DNA of 64,000 nucleotides from contig JYOB01000014.1 of assembly GCA_000955795.1 (NCBI GenBank), positions 35,415-99,414 of the forward strand, in the 5' to 3' direction. Shown one piece after another: positions 35,031-42,509 of the stretch (the stretch's first letter is position 1; every line of letters starts with the position of its first letter). Source of the DNA: Burkholderiaceae bacterium 26. Its GTDB lineage: Bacteria > Pseudomonadota > Gammaproteobacteria > Burkholderiales > Burkholderiaceae. Under the pieces are notes generated by a model that was not told where the DNA came from, made no database searches, and saw only the letters and a program-made list of their open reading frames with translations. A program made the translations under genes and the position numbers.

Positions 35031-37235
35031 ATGCCGTTTCTCGCGCATCACCATGACTGCCTCGGATGGAAGGGTGAGATGGCGCAGCGCGTGCTGGCAT
35101 TCGATTGGGCCGCTACCCAGTTGGGTCCGATCCAGGACTGGCCGAGCAGCCTGCACGCCGCGGTGCAAATGGTGCTGGCATCGCCCGTGCCGCTGGTCAT
35201 GATGTGGGAGCGCCATGGCTACATGATCTACAACGACGCTTACGCCGTATTTGCCGGCGGGCGTCATCCGTATCTTCTTGGTTGCCCGGTGGAACTCGGC
35301 TGGCCCGAAGTGGCTGACTTCAACCGGCACGTCATGGATGTCTGCCTGGGTGGCGGCACGCTCTCGTACCGCGACAAGGAACTCGTCCTGCTGCGCAACG
35401 GCCGCCCCGAAGACGTGTGGATGGATCTCTACTACAGCCCGCTGCCCGACGACAACGGCCGCCCGGCAGGTGTGCTGGCCATCGTGGTGGAAACCACCGA
35501 GCGCGTGCAGACCGAGCGCGAGCGACAGGCCGCCGAACAGGCGCTGCGCCAGTTGACCGAAACGCTGGAGCAACGCGTGGCCGATGCGCTGTCTGCCCGC
35601 GCTGAAGTGGAAGCGCAATTGCGCCAGGCTCAAAAGATGGAAGCCATCGGCAACCTGACCGGCGGCGTGGCGCACGACTTCAACAACGTGCTTCAGGTGA
35701 TTGCCGGCAACCTGCAGTTGCTGTCGGTGGAAGCGCCGGGCAACACACGCGTGCAGCATCGGATTGCCGCCGCCACGCGAGCCGTGCAGCGCGGTGCCAC
35801 GCTGGCGGCGCAATTGCTCGCCTTTGCGCGGCGCCAGCAGCTCTCGCCTGCGGTCGTCAAACCGACGCGGTTGATCCAAGGCATGAGCGAAATGCTGCAC
35901 CGTGCGCTGGGCGAAGCCATCAAGGTGGAAACGCGCCTGGCCGACGACCTGTGGAACGTGCAAGCCGACCGCAACCAGCTCGAGAACGCGCTGCTGAACC
36001 TCGCCATCAACGCACGCGACGCCATGCGCGGCGGCGGCATGCTGACCATTGCGGCCAACAACATCACGCTCGACAGCACAAAAGCACGAGGGCGTGACCA
36101 GCCCGCCCACGGCGACTACCTCGTCTTCTCTGTCACCGACACGGGCGTAGGCATGCCGCCCGAAGTGGTCGAACACGTCTTCGAGCCCTTCTTCACCACC
36201 AAGCCCGACGGCCACGGCACGGGCCTGGGGCTGAGCATGGTGTTTGGCTTCGTCAAGCAGAGCGGCGGGCATATCGCCATCGACAGCGCGGTCGGACAGG
36301 GCACCACGGTGCGGCTGTACTTCCCGCGCTGCACGGAGGCGGCCCCGGACGATGCCGTCGAGCTGCGCGACACCATCGTCACGCCCATGGGCGGGCGCGA
36401 AACCATCCTTGTGGTGGAAGACGATACCGACGTGCGCCTGACCGCCGTCGACATGCTGACCCAGCTCGGTTACCGCGTGCTCACAGCCGCCAACGGCGAG
36501 GCCGCACTCGAGCTCATGAACAGCGACACACCCATCGACCTGCTGTTTACCGACGTGATCATGCCGGGCTCCATCAAGGGCAGCGAGCTGTCGATACGCG
36601 CCGCGCAACGCGTGCCGCCGCTGCCGGTGCTGCTCGTCTCAGGCTACACGCGTGACGAGGTGCTACACGACGGCAGACTGCCGCCCGGCGTGACGCTGCT
36701 CGGCAAGCCCTACCGGCGTGACGACCTGGCGCGCATGGTGCGCAACGTGCTCACCGCCAACCGCACCGCCCAATCGGCATCGGCATCGGCATCGGCATCG
36801 GCATCGATGGGCCATGCAGTGGCAACCGACGCTTCACAACCGCCTACGGTGCTGCTGGTGGAAGACGACACCGCCTCGCGCGAAGCCATGCAGGAAGTGC
36901 TCACCACTTTCGGCCTGCAGTGCGTGGCAGTCGCCACTGCCGAAGACGCCCTTGCACTGGCCCGCACGCGCACCGTGCAGGTACTGCTGACTGATCTCAC
37001 CCTGCCCGGCCAATCCGGCGCGGACCTCGCCCGTACGCTGCTGCGCCTGCAGCCTCAGGTGGACGTGCTGCTGATGTCCGGCTACGGCACGGAGGCCGAG
37101 ATTGGCGAGCCCATTGCCGGCGCACGCCTGCTCGGCAAGCCCATCGACCTGTTGACGCTGCGACAGGCGCTGGGGCCGTGGCTCAGTGCAAGCGCCAGTG
37201 CGGCCGACGCGCAGCATGTGACGAACGCCGCATAA
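35031..37235 (+). CDS. Hybrid sensor histidine kinase with PAS and two receiver domains
   Basis: A 734-residue, apparently cytoplasmic kinase with no membrane segment. An N-terminal PAS-like domain ('YMIYNDAYAVFAGGRHPYLL', about 60-160) is followed by a short coiled coil. HisKA carries the phospho-His in 'GGVAHDFNNVLQVI' (about 215). HATPase has N, G1 and G2 boxes ('NLAINARDAM', 'DTGVGMPPEV', 'GTGLGLSMV'). Receiver 1 has its Asp in 'FTDVIMPGS' and receiver 2 in 'LTDLTLPGQ', with conserved Lys in 'GKPYRR' and 'GKPIDL'. A Ser-Ala repeat joins the two receivers. ATG 35031 follows AGGAGACC; an upstream ATG (34983) lacks a site. No response regulator gene adjoins. Confidence 0.93.
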   Translation: MPFLAHHHDCLGWKGEMAQRVLAFDWAATQLGPIQDWPSSLHAAVQMVLASPVPLVMMWERHGYMIYNDAYAVFAGGRHPYLLGCPVELGWPEVADFNRHVMDVCLGGGTLSYRDKELVLLRNGRPEDVWMDLYYSPLPDDNGRPAGVLAIVVETTERVQTERERQAAEQALRQLTETLEQRVADALSARAEVEAQLRQAQKMEAIGNLTGGVAHDFNNVLQVIAGNLQLLSVEAPGNTRVQHRIAAATRAVQRGATLAAQLLAFARRQQLSPAVVKPTRLIQGMSEMLHRALGEAIKVETRLADDLWNVQADRNQLENALLNLAINARDAMRGGGMLTIAANNITLDSTKARGRDQPAHGDYLVFSVTDTGVGMPPEVVEHVFEPFFTTKPDGHGTGLGLSMVFGFVKQSGGHIAIDSAVGQGTTVRLYFPRCTEAAPDDAVELRDTIVTPMGGRETILVVEDDTDVRLTAVDMLTQLGYRVLTAANGEAALELMNSDTPIDLLFTDVIMPGSIKGSELSIRAAQRVPPLPVLLVSGYTRDEVLHDGRLPPGVTLLGKPYRRDDLARMVRNVLTANRTAQSASASASASASMGHAVATDASQPPTVLLVEDDTASREAMQEVLTTFGLQCVAVATAEDALALARTRTVQVLLTDLTLPGQSGADLARTLLRLQPQVDVLLMSGYGTEAEIGEPIAGARLLGKPIDLLTLRQALGPWLSASASAADAQHVTNAA
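36774..36806 (+). repeat. TCGGCA hexanucleotide tandem repeat
   Basis: Five TCGGCA units plus TCG encode the Ser-Ala linker between the two receiver domains of the hybrid kinase. Copy-number change would keep the frame and only alter linker length. Confidence 0.9.
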
Positions 37236-37253
37236 TCGTTAATCACGGCATCC

Positions 37254-37280
37254 TGTCACAACCGATCGCGCCCGCCCGTC
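37254..37280 (+). promoter_or_regulatory. ECF41-type promoter of the sigma gene
   Basis: TGTCACA (37254-37260), 16 bases, then CGTC (37277-37280) is the -35/-10 pair known for ECF41 sigma factors. It indicates autoregulation of the gene starting at 37314. Confidence 0.8.
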
Positions 37281-37302
37281 TAGGGAGCATCATCCCTAGA
37301 CG
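37277..37302. promoter_or_regulatory. 10-bp inverted repeat overlapping the ECF41 -10 element
   Basis: CGTCTAGGGA-GCATCA-TCCCTAGACG is a perfect dyad whose left arm begins with the -10 CGTC. It could bind a repressor or form an mRNA 5' hairpin. It is not present at the second ECF41 promoter. Confidence 0.6.
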
Positions 37303-37313
37303 ACACGCCCGCC

Positions 37314-38231
37314 ATGACCAAGCCCAGCCCCGACCACACCACCCGCGCCATCCGCGCCGACAGCGAAGACACGACCTTCACCGCCGCCCGGCCCCGCCTC
37401 TTTGCGATTGCCTATCGCATGCTCGGCAGCCGGGCTGACGCGGAAGACGTGCTGCAAGACGCCTGGATGCGCTGGCACCAGACCGATCAAACCGCATTGC
37501 AATCGGCCGAGGCGTGGCTCGTGACCGTGGTCACCCGCCTGTCGATCGACCGCCTGCGCGCCGTCAAGACCGAGCGCGAAGCGTACGTCGGCTGGTGGCT
37601 GCCCGAGCCCCTGGTCGAACCGGAATCTGCCGCGCCCACGCCCGAGGCCGCCGTTGAACTGGCGGGCGACTTGTCGATGGCCCTGCTGTGGGTGCTGGAG
37701 CGCCTGTCGCCCGAGGAGCGCGCGGCGTTTCTGATGCGCCAGGTGTTCGACCAGGACTACGCAGAGATTGCCGCCCTGCTGGGCAAGACCGAAGCCGCGT
37801 GCCGGCAGATGGTGCACCGCGCATCCGACCGCGTGCAGCAGGAGCGCCCGCGCTTTGATGTCGCGCCCGATGCGCATCGGGACTTGCTGGAGCGCTTTGC
37901 CGAAGCCTCACGCACGGGCCAGCGCGACGCCATTCGCGCCCTGCTGGCAGACGACGCGCAACTGGTGGGCGATGGCGGCGGCAAGGTGCCTTCGTTCATG
38001 CGCATCATTCAAGACGCCGGCCAGATCACCAAGATCTACTGCGAGCTGGTGCGCGCCATGGGCGAAGTCCGCTACGTGCATGCCCGCGTGAATGGCGAGC
38101 CCGGCCTGCTGCGCTACGTCAACGGCACGCTGGAATCGGCGCAGTCGTTCGTCATCGAAAACGGCCGCATTGTGGCCATCTACGTGGTGCGCAATCCGGA
38201 CAAGCTGGCACACATCGGCACCCACGCATAA
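37314..38231 (+). CDS. ECF41-family sigma factor with SnoaL-like C-terminal domain
   Basis: A 305-residue protein. Sigma-2 ('LFAIAYRMLGSRADAEDVLQD') is at about 28-95 and sigma-4 ('LSPEERAAFLMRQVFDQDYAEIA') at about 128-180. A SnoaL-like domain follows, carrying the ECF41 marks DGGGK, NGEPG and 'YVVRNPDKL'. In this family the C-terminal domain replaces a separate anti-sigma factor and tunes activity. Its own promoter and that of the downstream gene carry the ECF41 consensus. Confidence 0.93.
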   Translation: MTKPSPDHTTRAIRADSEDTTFTAARPRLFAIAYRMLGSRADAEDVLQDAWMRWHQTDQTALQSAEAWLVTVVTRLSIDRLRAVKTEREAYVGWWLPEPLVEPESAAPTPEAAVELAGDLSMALLWVLERLSPEERAAFLMRQVFDQDYAEIAALLGKTEAACRQMVHRASDRVQQERPRFDVAPDAHRDLLERFAEASRTGQRDAIRALLADDAQLVGDGGGKVPSFMRIIQDAGQITKIYCELVRAMGEVRYVHARVNGEPGLLRYVNGTLESAQSFVIENGRIVAIYVVRNPDKLAHIGTHA

Positions 38232-38259
38232 AAGAAAGCGAAACATTTTTTGGGCGGGC

Positions 38260-38286
38260 TGTCACAAGCCGGCCGCGCGGGGCGTC
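38260..38286 (+). promoter_or_regulatory. ECF41-type promoter of the CMD-family gene
   Basis: TGTCACA (38260-38266), 16 bases, then CGTC (38283-38286). Sequence and spacing are identical to the sigma gene's own promoter. The gene start is 85 bases downstream. Confidence 0.8.
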
Positions 38287-38370
38287 TTAAAGGTATGGAG
38301 CGACGCAAGGCACCAACGCAACGCCTGCCACTGCTCCTGGTGACCAACCCAAACCCTTTAGGAGCCGCTC

Positions 38371-38841
38371 ATGTCGCAAGCCCCCCGCATCGCTTACTTC
38401 CAACTCGCACCGAAGGCGTTCAACAACCTGCTAAACCTGTCGAACGGCCTGCGCCGCGACTTGCTGGGCGCCCGGCTGGTCGACCTCGTGCTGCTGCGCG
38501 TGTCGCAAATCAACGGTTGCGCCTTCTGCATCGACATGCACTGGAGCGACCTCATCAAGATGGGCGAAGACCCGCGCCACCTGAACGCCGTGGCCGGCTG
38601 GCGCGAGGCCCCGTTCTTTACCGAGCGCGAGCGCGCCGCATTGCGCTGGGCCGAGCTGGTCACCAACACCCCGCACAGCGATGCCAGCGACGAAGAATTC
38701 GCCAAACTGCGCGAGCACTTCAGCGATGAAGAGATCGCCGAGCTGAGCTTTGTGATCGTCACCATCAACAGTTGGAACCTGCTGAACGTGAGCCTGCGCA
38801 ACCCGGTGCCGCTGAAGGCGCCGTACGTTGCAGCGGCGTAA
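38371..38841 (+). CDS. Carboxymuconolactone decarboxylase/AhpD-family protein
   Basis: A 156-residue helical protein with the redox motif CAFC followed by His ('NGCAFCIDMHW', about 48-58), typical of AhpD-like alkylhydroperoxidase core proteins. ECF41 sigma factors are regularly linked to such genes, and the promoter just upstream supports direct control. The physiological reaction is unknown; a peroxide or disulfide role is likely from the CXXC. Confidence 0.92.
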   Translation: MSQAPRIAYFQLAPKAFNNLLNLSNGLRRDLLGARLVDLVLLRVSQINGCAFCIDMHWSDLIKMGEDPRHLNAVAGWREAPFFTERERAALRWAELVTNTPHSDASDEEFAKLREHFSDEEIAELSFVIVTINSWNLLNVSLRNPVPLKAPYVAAA

Positions 38842-38874
38842 CAACTCCGGCGCCAGTACGACGATCGCTGTACA

Positions 38875-38904
38875 GCAGCGCCTGCGCACACGCGTAGGCG
38901 CTGC
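38875..38904. terminator. Hairpin between convergent CMD and GNAT genes
   Basis: GCAGCGCCT pairs with AGGCGCTGC around 12 bases; no T-run. Likely shared 3' end. Confidence 0.45.
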
Positions 38905-38914
38905 ACCTACAGGC

Positions 38915-39463
38915 TTAGCCCTGCAGGAAGCGCACCATCAGCACTTCATCTGCATAGCCCGTGGTGGACTTGAGCGCGCGCGGCTCCACGCCGTAGGTTT
39001 CAAACCCGCAACGCTCGTACAGCGCCAGCGCCGCATCGTTGCCCTGCACCACCGACAAGGTGAGCTGCTGAACCAACCCCGTTGCCGCCGCCACGATGCG
39101 CTCCACCAGCGCCACGCCCACACCGCGCCCTCGCGCTGCCGGCGCCACGTAGAAGCCCCACACAAAGCCCTTGTGCGCGAGCTTTGTCATCGTCTGCTGC
39201 TTGAAGCCGACCATGCCGATGATGCGTGCGTCGCCTGCGCCTGCCGCTGCCTCGTAGGCGCCCAGCACGATGGTGGTGGCCAGCCGCTCGGCAAAGGCCT
39301 CCATCGAGAGCCCGGCTTCAGCGTCGTAGGTTGAACCGAATGCGTCGGGCGAATCCTTGAGCGCAGCAAGACGAATGGCGCGGTAGTCCGCCACATCGGC
39401 CGCATTTTCGGAAGAGAGCTGGCGGATAACGACGGCGTTGTTGCTCGGGTTGGCGTTGGACAT
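38915..39463 (-). CDS. GNAT-family N-acetyltransferase
   Basis: A 182-residue protein with the acetyl-CoA loop 'VAPAARGRGVGVALVERIV' (about 110-128) and 'AALALYERCGFETYG' near the C-terminus, of the RimI-like type. It starts at ATG 39463 ('MSNANPSNN'); the frame is open 11 codons further. The substrate is unknown. Confidence 0.9.
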   Translation of the reverse strand: MSNANPSNNAVVIRQLSSENAADVADYRAIRLAALKDSPDAFGSTYDAEAGLSMEAFAERLATTIVLGAYEAAAGAGDARIIGMVGFKQQTMTKLAHKGFVWGFYVAPAARGRGVGVALVERIVAAATGLVQQLTLSVVQGNDAALALYERCGFETYGVEPRALKSTTGYADEVLMVRFLQG

Positions 39464-39688
39464 GGCTGGCAGCGCGTGGGGGCAAAAAACGGGCAAAAAA
39501 CGGACAAGAAGCGGGCGAGAGCCGCCAGTATCGCGCCAATCACATGCACGAGACCTACAGCGCCGCCTCCGTCCATGAAGCCGAGGGCGTTGTCCGTCAA
39601 TTGGCCTATGTCGGCGTGCGAACCCGGGTACCTATGCTTCGAGGAAACGCGAGTCAACAAACCGCGACAACCAGAAACGGGGGAAGCC

Positions 39689-41221
39689 ATGGTCGAGCTT
39701 TTGATCGCCCAAGCGCAACACAGCAGCAGCGCACACGTACAACCCACACCGGCACCGATCCCACCCGACGCTCCACGGCAAGCACGCGGCATGCACGGCG
39801 CCGCGCTGGTGATGGCTGCCGCGCTGTCGTTGGGGCTAACTGCCTGCGGCGGCGGCGAAGATGGCGGTACCACGACCCCGCCGACGAACAACAACACGCC
39901 CGCGCCATCACCCGGGCCGTCACCGTCTCCATCGCCATCGCCATCGCCGACGCCTGCGCCTGCCCCGGCAACCTACTCGGTGGGCGGCACCGTCACCGGC
40001 TTGGCCTCAGGCAAATCCGTCACGCTGCTGAACAACGGCGGCGACGCGGTCACGGTCAGTGCCGACGGTAGCTTCCAATTCGCCACGGCGCTGGCACAGG
40101 GCGCACCGTATGCCGCTACGGTTGGCACGCGGCCCTCGGGCGAGAACTGCACCGTTACCAACGGCAGCGGCACCGTGGGCACCAGCAACGTGACCACCAT
40201 TGCGGTGGCCTGCGCACCGCGGCCGCTGTTCGGCTACGCGGTCAACTCCAACGACGGCACGATCTCCGCCTTCACGCTGGACCTGACCACCGGCATGCCC
40301 ACGGCCATCGGCGCATCGGTGCCCGTGGGGCAAGGGCCACTTTCACTGACCATCGACCCGGCGGGCAAGTACGTCTACGTGGCCAACGCCAACGACAACA
40401 CCGTCACCACGCTCGCCGTCGATGCGGAAACCGGCCTGCTCACGGTAGTGGGGTCGGCCACGCCCACGGGCATTCAGCCGTACAGCATTGCGCGCACGCC
40501 CAACGGCAACTTTGCGTACACCGCCAACTTTGGAGACAACACGCTCTCGGCCTTCTCCGTAGATACCGGCACGGGCGCGCTCACGGCGCTGGCGCCCATC
40601 ACGGCGGGCAACAACCCGTACACCGTCACCATGAACAGCGCGGGCACCTTCGCCTACGTGGTGAACGCCGACAGCGGCAACGCCACCGGCACGGCCATGG
40701 CGTTCGGCATCAACGGCAGCACGGGCGCACTCACGCAGGTGGGCAGCGTCGTGGCCACGGGCGGCACGCCGCAGTTCATTGCCGTGAACCCCGCAGGCAC
40801 CTTTGCCTACGTGGCCAACTCGGCAGACAACACGTTGAGCGTGTACAGCATTGATGGCACCGGCGCGCTCGCCGCCTCGGGCTCACCCGTGGCGACCGGC
40901 ATCAACCCGTTCTACATCGCCATCGCACCGTCGGGTGGATTCCTGTACACGGCCAACGTGCTGGACAACACCGTCAGCGTCTTCAGCATCAACCCCACCA
41001 ACGGCGCGCTCACGCTGGTCGACACCACGCCCACCGGCAACGCACCCGTGACCGTGCTCGTGAACCCCGCCGGCACCTTCGCCTATGTGGTCAACGCCGT
41101 GGACAACAGCGTCTGCGCGTACAGCATCGACAGCACCACCGGCAAGCTGACCGCCGTGGCAAGCGGGTCTGCGGCCACCGGCAACATCCCGCGCGGGATG
41201 GCGATTGTGGCGGTGCCGTGA
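39689..41221 (+). CDS. Beta-propeller lipoprotein, lactonase/YVTN family
   Basis: A 510-residue secreted protein with lipobox 'LGLTAC' at about residues 48-53 and a Pro/Ser/Thr linker. A small Ig-like domain ('YSVGGTVTGLASGKSVTL') precedes about seven repeats of the form 'GTFAYVVNxxDNTVSVFSI', as in 6-phosphogluconolactonase-like and YVTN propellers. The start ATG 39689 has GGGGGAAG upstream; ATG 39791, just before the hydrophobic segment, is an alternative. A strong terminator follows. A decayed copy of the last 18 codons lies at 47735. Confidence 0.88.
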   Translation: MVELLIAQAQHSSSAHVQPTPAPIPPDAPRQARGMHGAALVMAAALSLGLTACGGGEDGGTTTPPTNNNTPAPSPGPSPSPSPSPSPTPAPAPATYSVGGTVTGLASGKSVTLLNNGGDAVTVSADGSFQFATALAQGAPYAATVGTRPSGENCTVTNGSGTVGTSNVTTIAVACAPRPLFGYAVNSNDGTISAFTLDLTTGMPTAIGASVPVGQGPLSLTIDPAGKYVYVANANDNTVTTLAVDAETGLLTVVGSATPTGIQPYSIARTPNGNFAYTANFGDNTLSAFSVDTGTGALTALAPITAGNNPYTVTMNSAGTFAYVVNADSGNATGTAMAFGINGSTGALTQVGSVVATGGTPQFIAVNPAGTFAYVANSADNTLSVYSIDGTGALAASGSPVATGINPFYIAIAPSGGFLYTANVLDNTVSVFSINPTNGALTLVDTTPTGNAPVTVLVNPAGTFAYVVNAVDNSVCAYSIDSTTGKLTAVASGSAATGNIPRGMAIVAVP

Positions 41222-41250
41222 GGCCGGGCTGAATCGGTTTGCTCGAATGC

Positions 41251-41281
41251 AAAGCCCCTCGCCATGGCGAGGGGCTTTTTT
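41251..41281 (+). terminator. Rho-independent terminator of the beta-propeller gene
   Basis: AAGCCCCTCGCC and GGCGAGGGGCTT form a long stem followed by TTTT. Confidence 0.92.
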
Positions 41282-41528
41282 GTATTCCGGCGTTCACTCG
41301 TCGGGGCCTGCAGTGCCTGGAAGGTGCTATTTCTGCGGTTTGTTAACACCTCTTAATCCAGCCCAGGGCGCGATTCCAATACCATCGCCTAGCCCAGGCC
41401 GGCGGCACCTCGAATGACGCTTCATTTGAGTGATGCGAGAACACCGGCAGAGCGCGTTCGCGATACCGCTGCCCATCGTGTTGACCCACTCGACGACATG
41501 GGCGCGACGCCGCCCAAGGAACCGTAAC

Positions 41529-42509
41529 GTGGCCAACAGCATCCTCCAGGAACTGGCACAAAGCATGGCGGCGCGCCCGAGCCCCCAGCGCACCGCCCTG
41601 GCCGATGCCAGCACGCTCCAACACCTGCGGGACCACCTGTTTGCGCAAGTCGACCCGCTGCTAGACGGCTCACCGCCGTCGTCACTGTGGGTACTGATCA
41701 GCCCGCAGATTACGGATCCGCTTGCCAACGCACGGTGTCGCAGCGAAGCCGTGCCGCTACCCATCGAGCCTGACATCATCCAGCCCGAGCAGCGCCCTTA
41801 CCTGCTTCCGCTCGGCGACTTCGGTCGCGATGACACGATCGATTTCACGCTCGACCTCGCCTGGGCCGAAGCCACCCGCCATTCCGACAGAGAGACGCGC
41901 GGCTCATCGGTTTGCGCATGGCTGGTCTTTCCTGCAGCGCAGGCCCGACACGTTGCGCACGAGATTGCGATGCAGGCCAGGCACCGCTGGCCCGGATCAC
42001 ACGCACGCTATTTGCGCCTGTGGGATCCGCGCGTGTTTGAACTGCTCACTGACTTGGGCGATGCCGAACCACCGGTGCGCTACGCACCCAGCACCAACGG
42101 CGTGTGGTGGCTGAACCGTGCAGGCGCGTTGCAGCGCTACCCAGCGCCGGCACCGATTACGCCCTTGGCCGACGCAACATGGCCGGAGACCGCCAAGGCG
42201 ATGCTGCGCAACAGCGGCACCATCAACGCCGTACTGAACGCATTACAGGACGCCGAACACAACGTCGTGCAGCCTTCATTGGCCGCCGCCATTCTGTCGT
42301 TGGTCGAACGCGCAAGCAGCGCGTGGAGCCTCACCAACGAGCTCGACCGCATCATCTACGCCTTGTACGGCGTTCTGATTTCCCCGCAGTTCGATCAAGA
42401 CACCACCGTGCGCGAGGCTATGCTCGCCGCGCGTGCCCAGGGTGACTCACCCATCGCGGCACTCGCCGGCTTCGACGCAGCGTTCTGGGAGCGACACAGC
42501 CATGCCTGA
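41529..42509 (+). CDS. DUF4123-type T6SS effector adaptor
   Basis: A 326-residue protein of the DUF4123 (Tap/TEC) kind. These chaperones load a cargo effector onto VgrG. The N-terminal half matches the family ('LFAQVDPLLDGSPPSSLWVL', 'RYLRLWDPRVFELLTDL', 'WWLNRAGAL'). GTG 41529 is preferred with AAGGA 9 bases upstream; the frame is open to 41430. It overlaps the effector gene by eight bases, as adaptors often do. No vgrG is in the window. Confidence 0.82.
   Translation: MANSILQELAQSMAARPSPQRTALADASTLQHLRDHLFAQVDPLLDGSPPSSLWVLISPQITDPLANARCRSEAVPLPIEPDIIQPEQRPYLLPLGDFGRDDTIDFTLDLAWAEATRHSDRETRGSSVCAWLVFPAAQARHVAHEIAMQARHRWPGSHARYLRLWDPRVFELLTDLGDAEPPVRYAPSTNGVWWLNRAGALQRYPAPAPITPLADATWPETAKAMLRNSGTINAVLNALQDAEHNVVQPSLAAAILSLVERASSAWSLTNELDRIIYALYGVLISPQFDQDTTVREAMLAARAQGDSPIAALAGFDAAFWERHSHA

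Noticed and set aside
34932-36608. 558-codon open frame on the minus strand
   Set aside because: Antisense of the hybrid histidine kinase; no ribosome binding site or domains.
36774-36806. Phase-variable contingency repeat
   Set aside because: A hexamer keeps the frame, so slippage would not switch the gene on or off.
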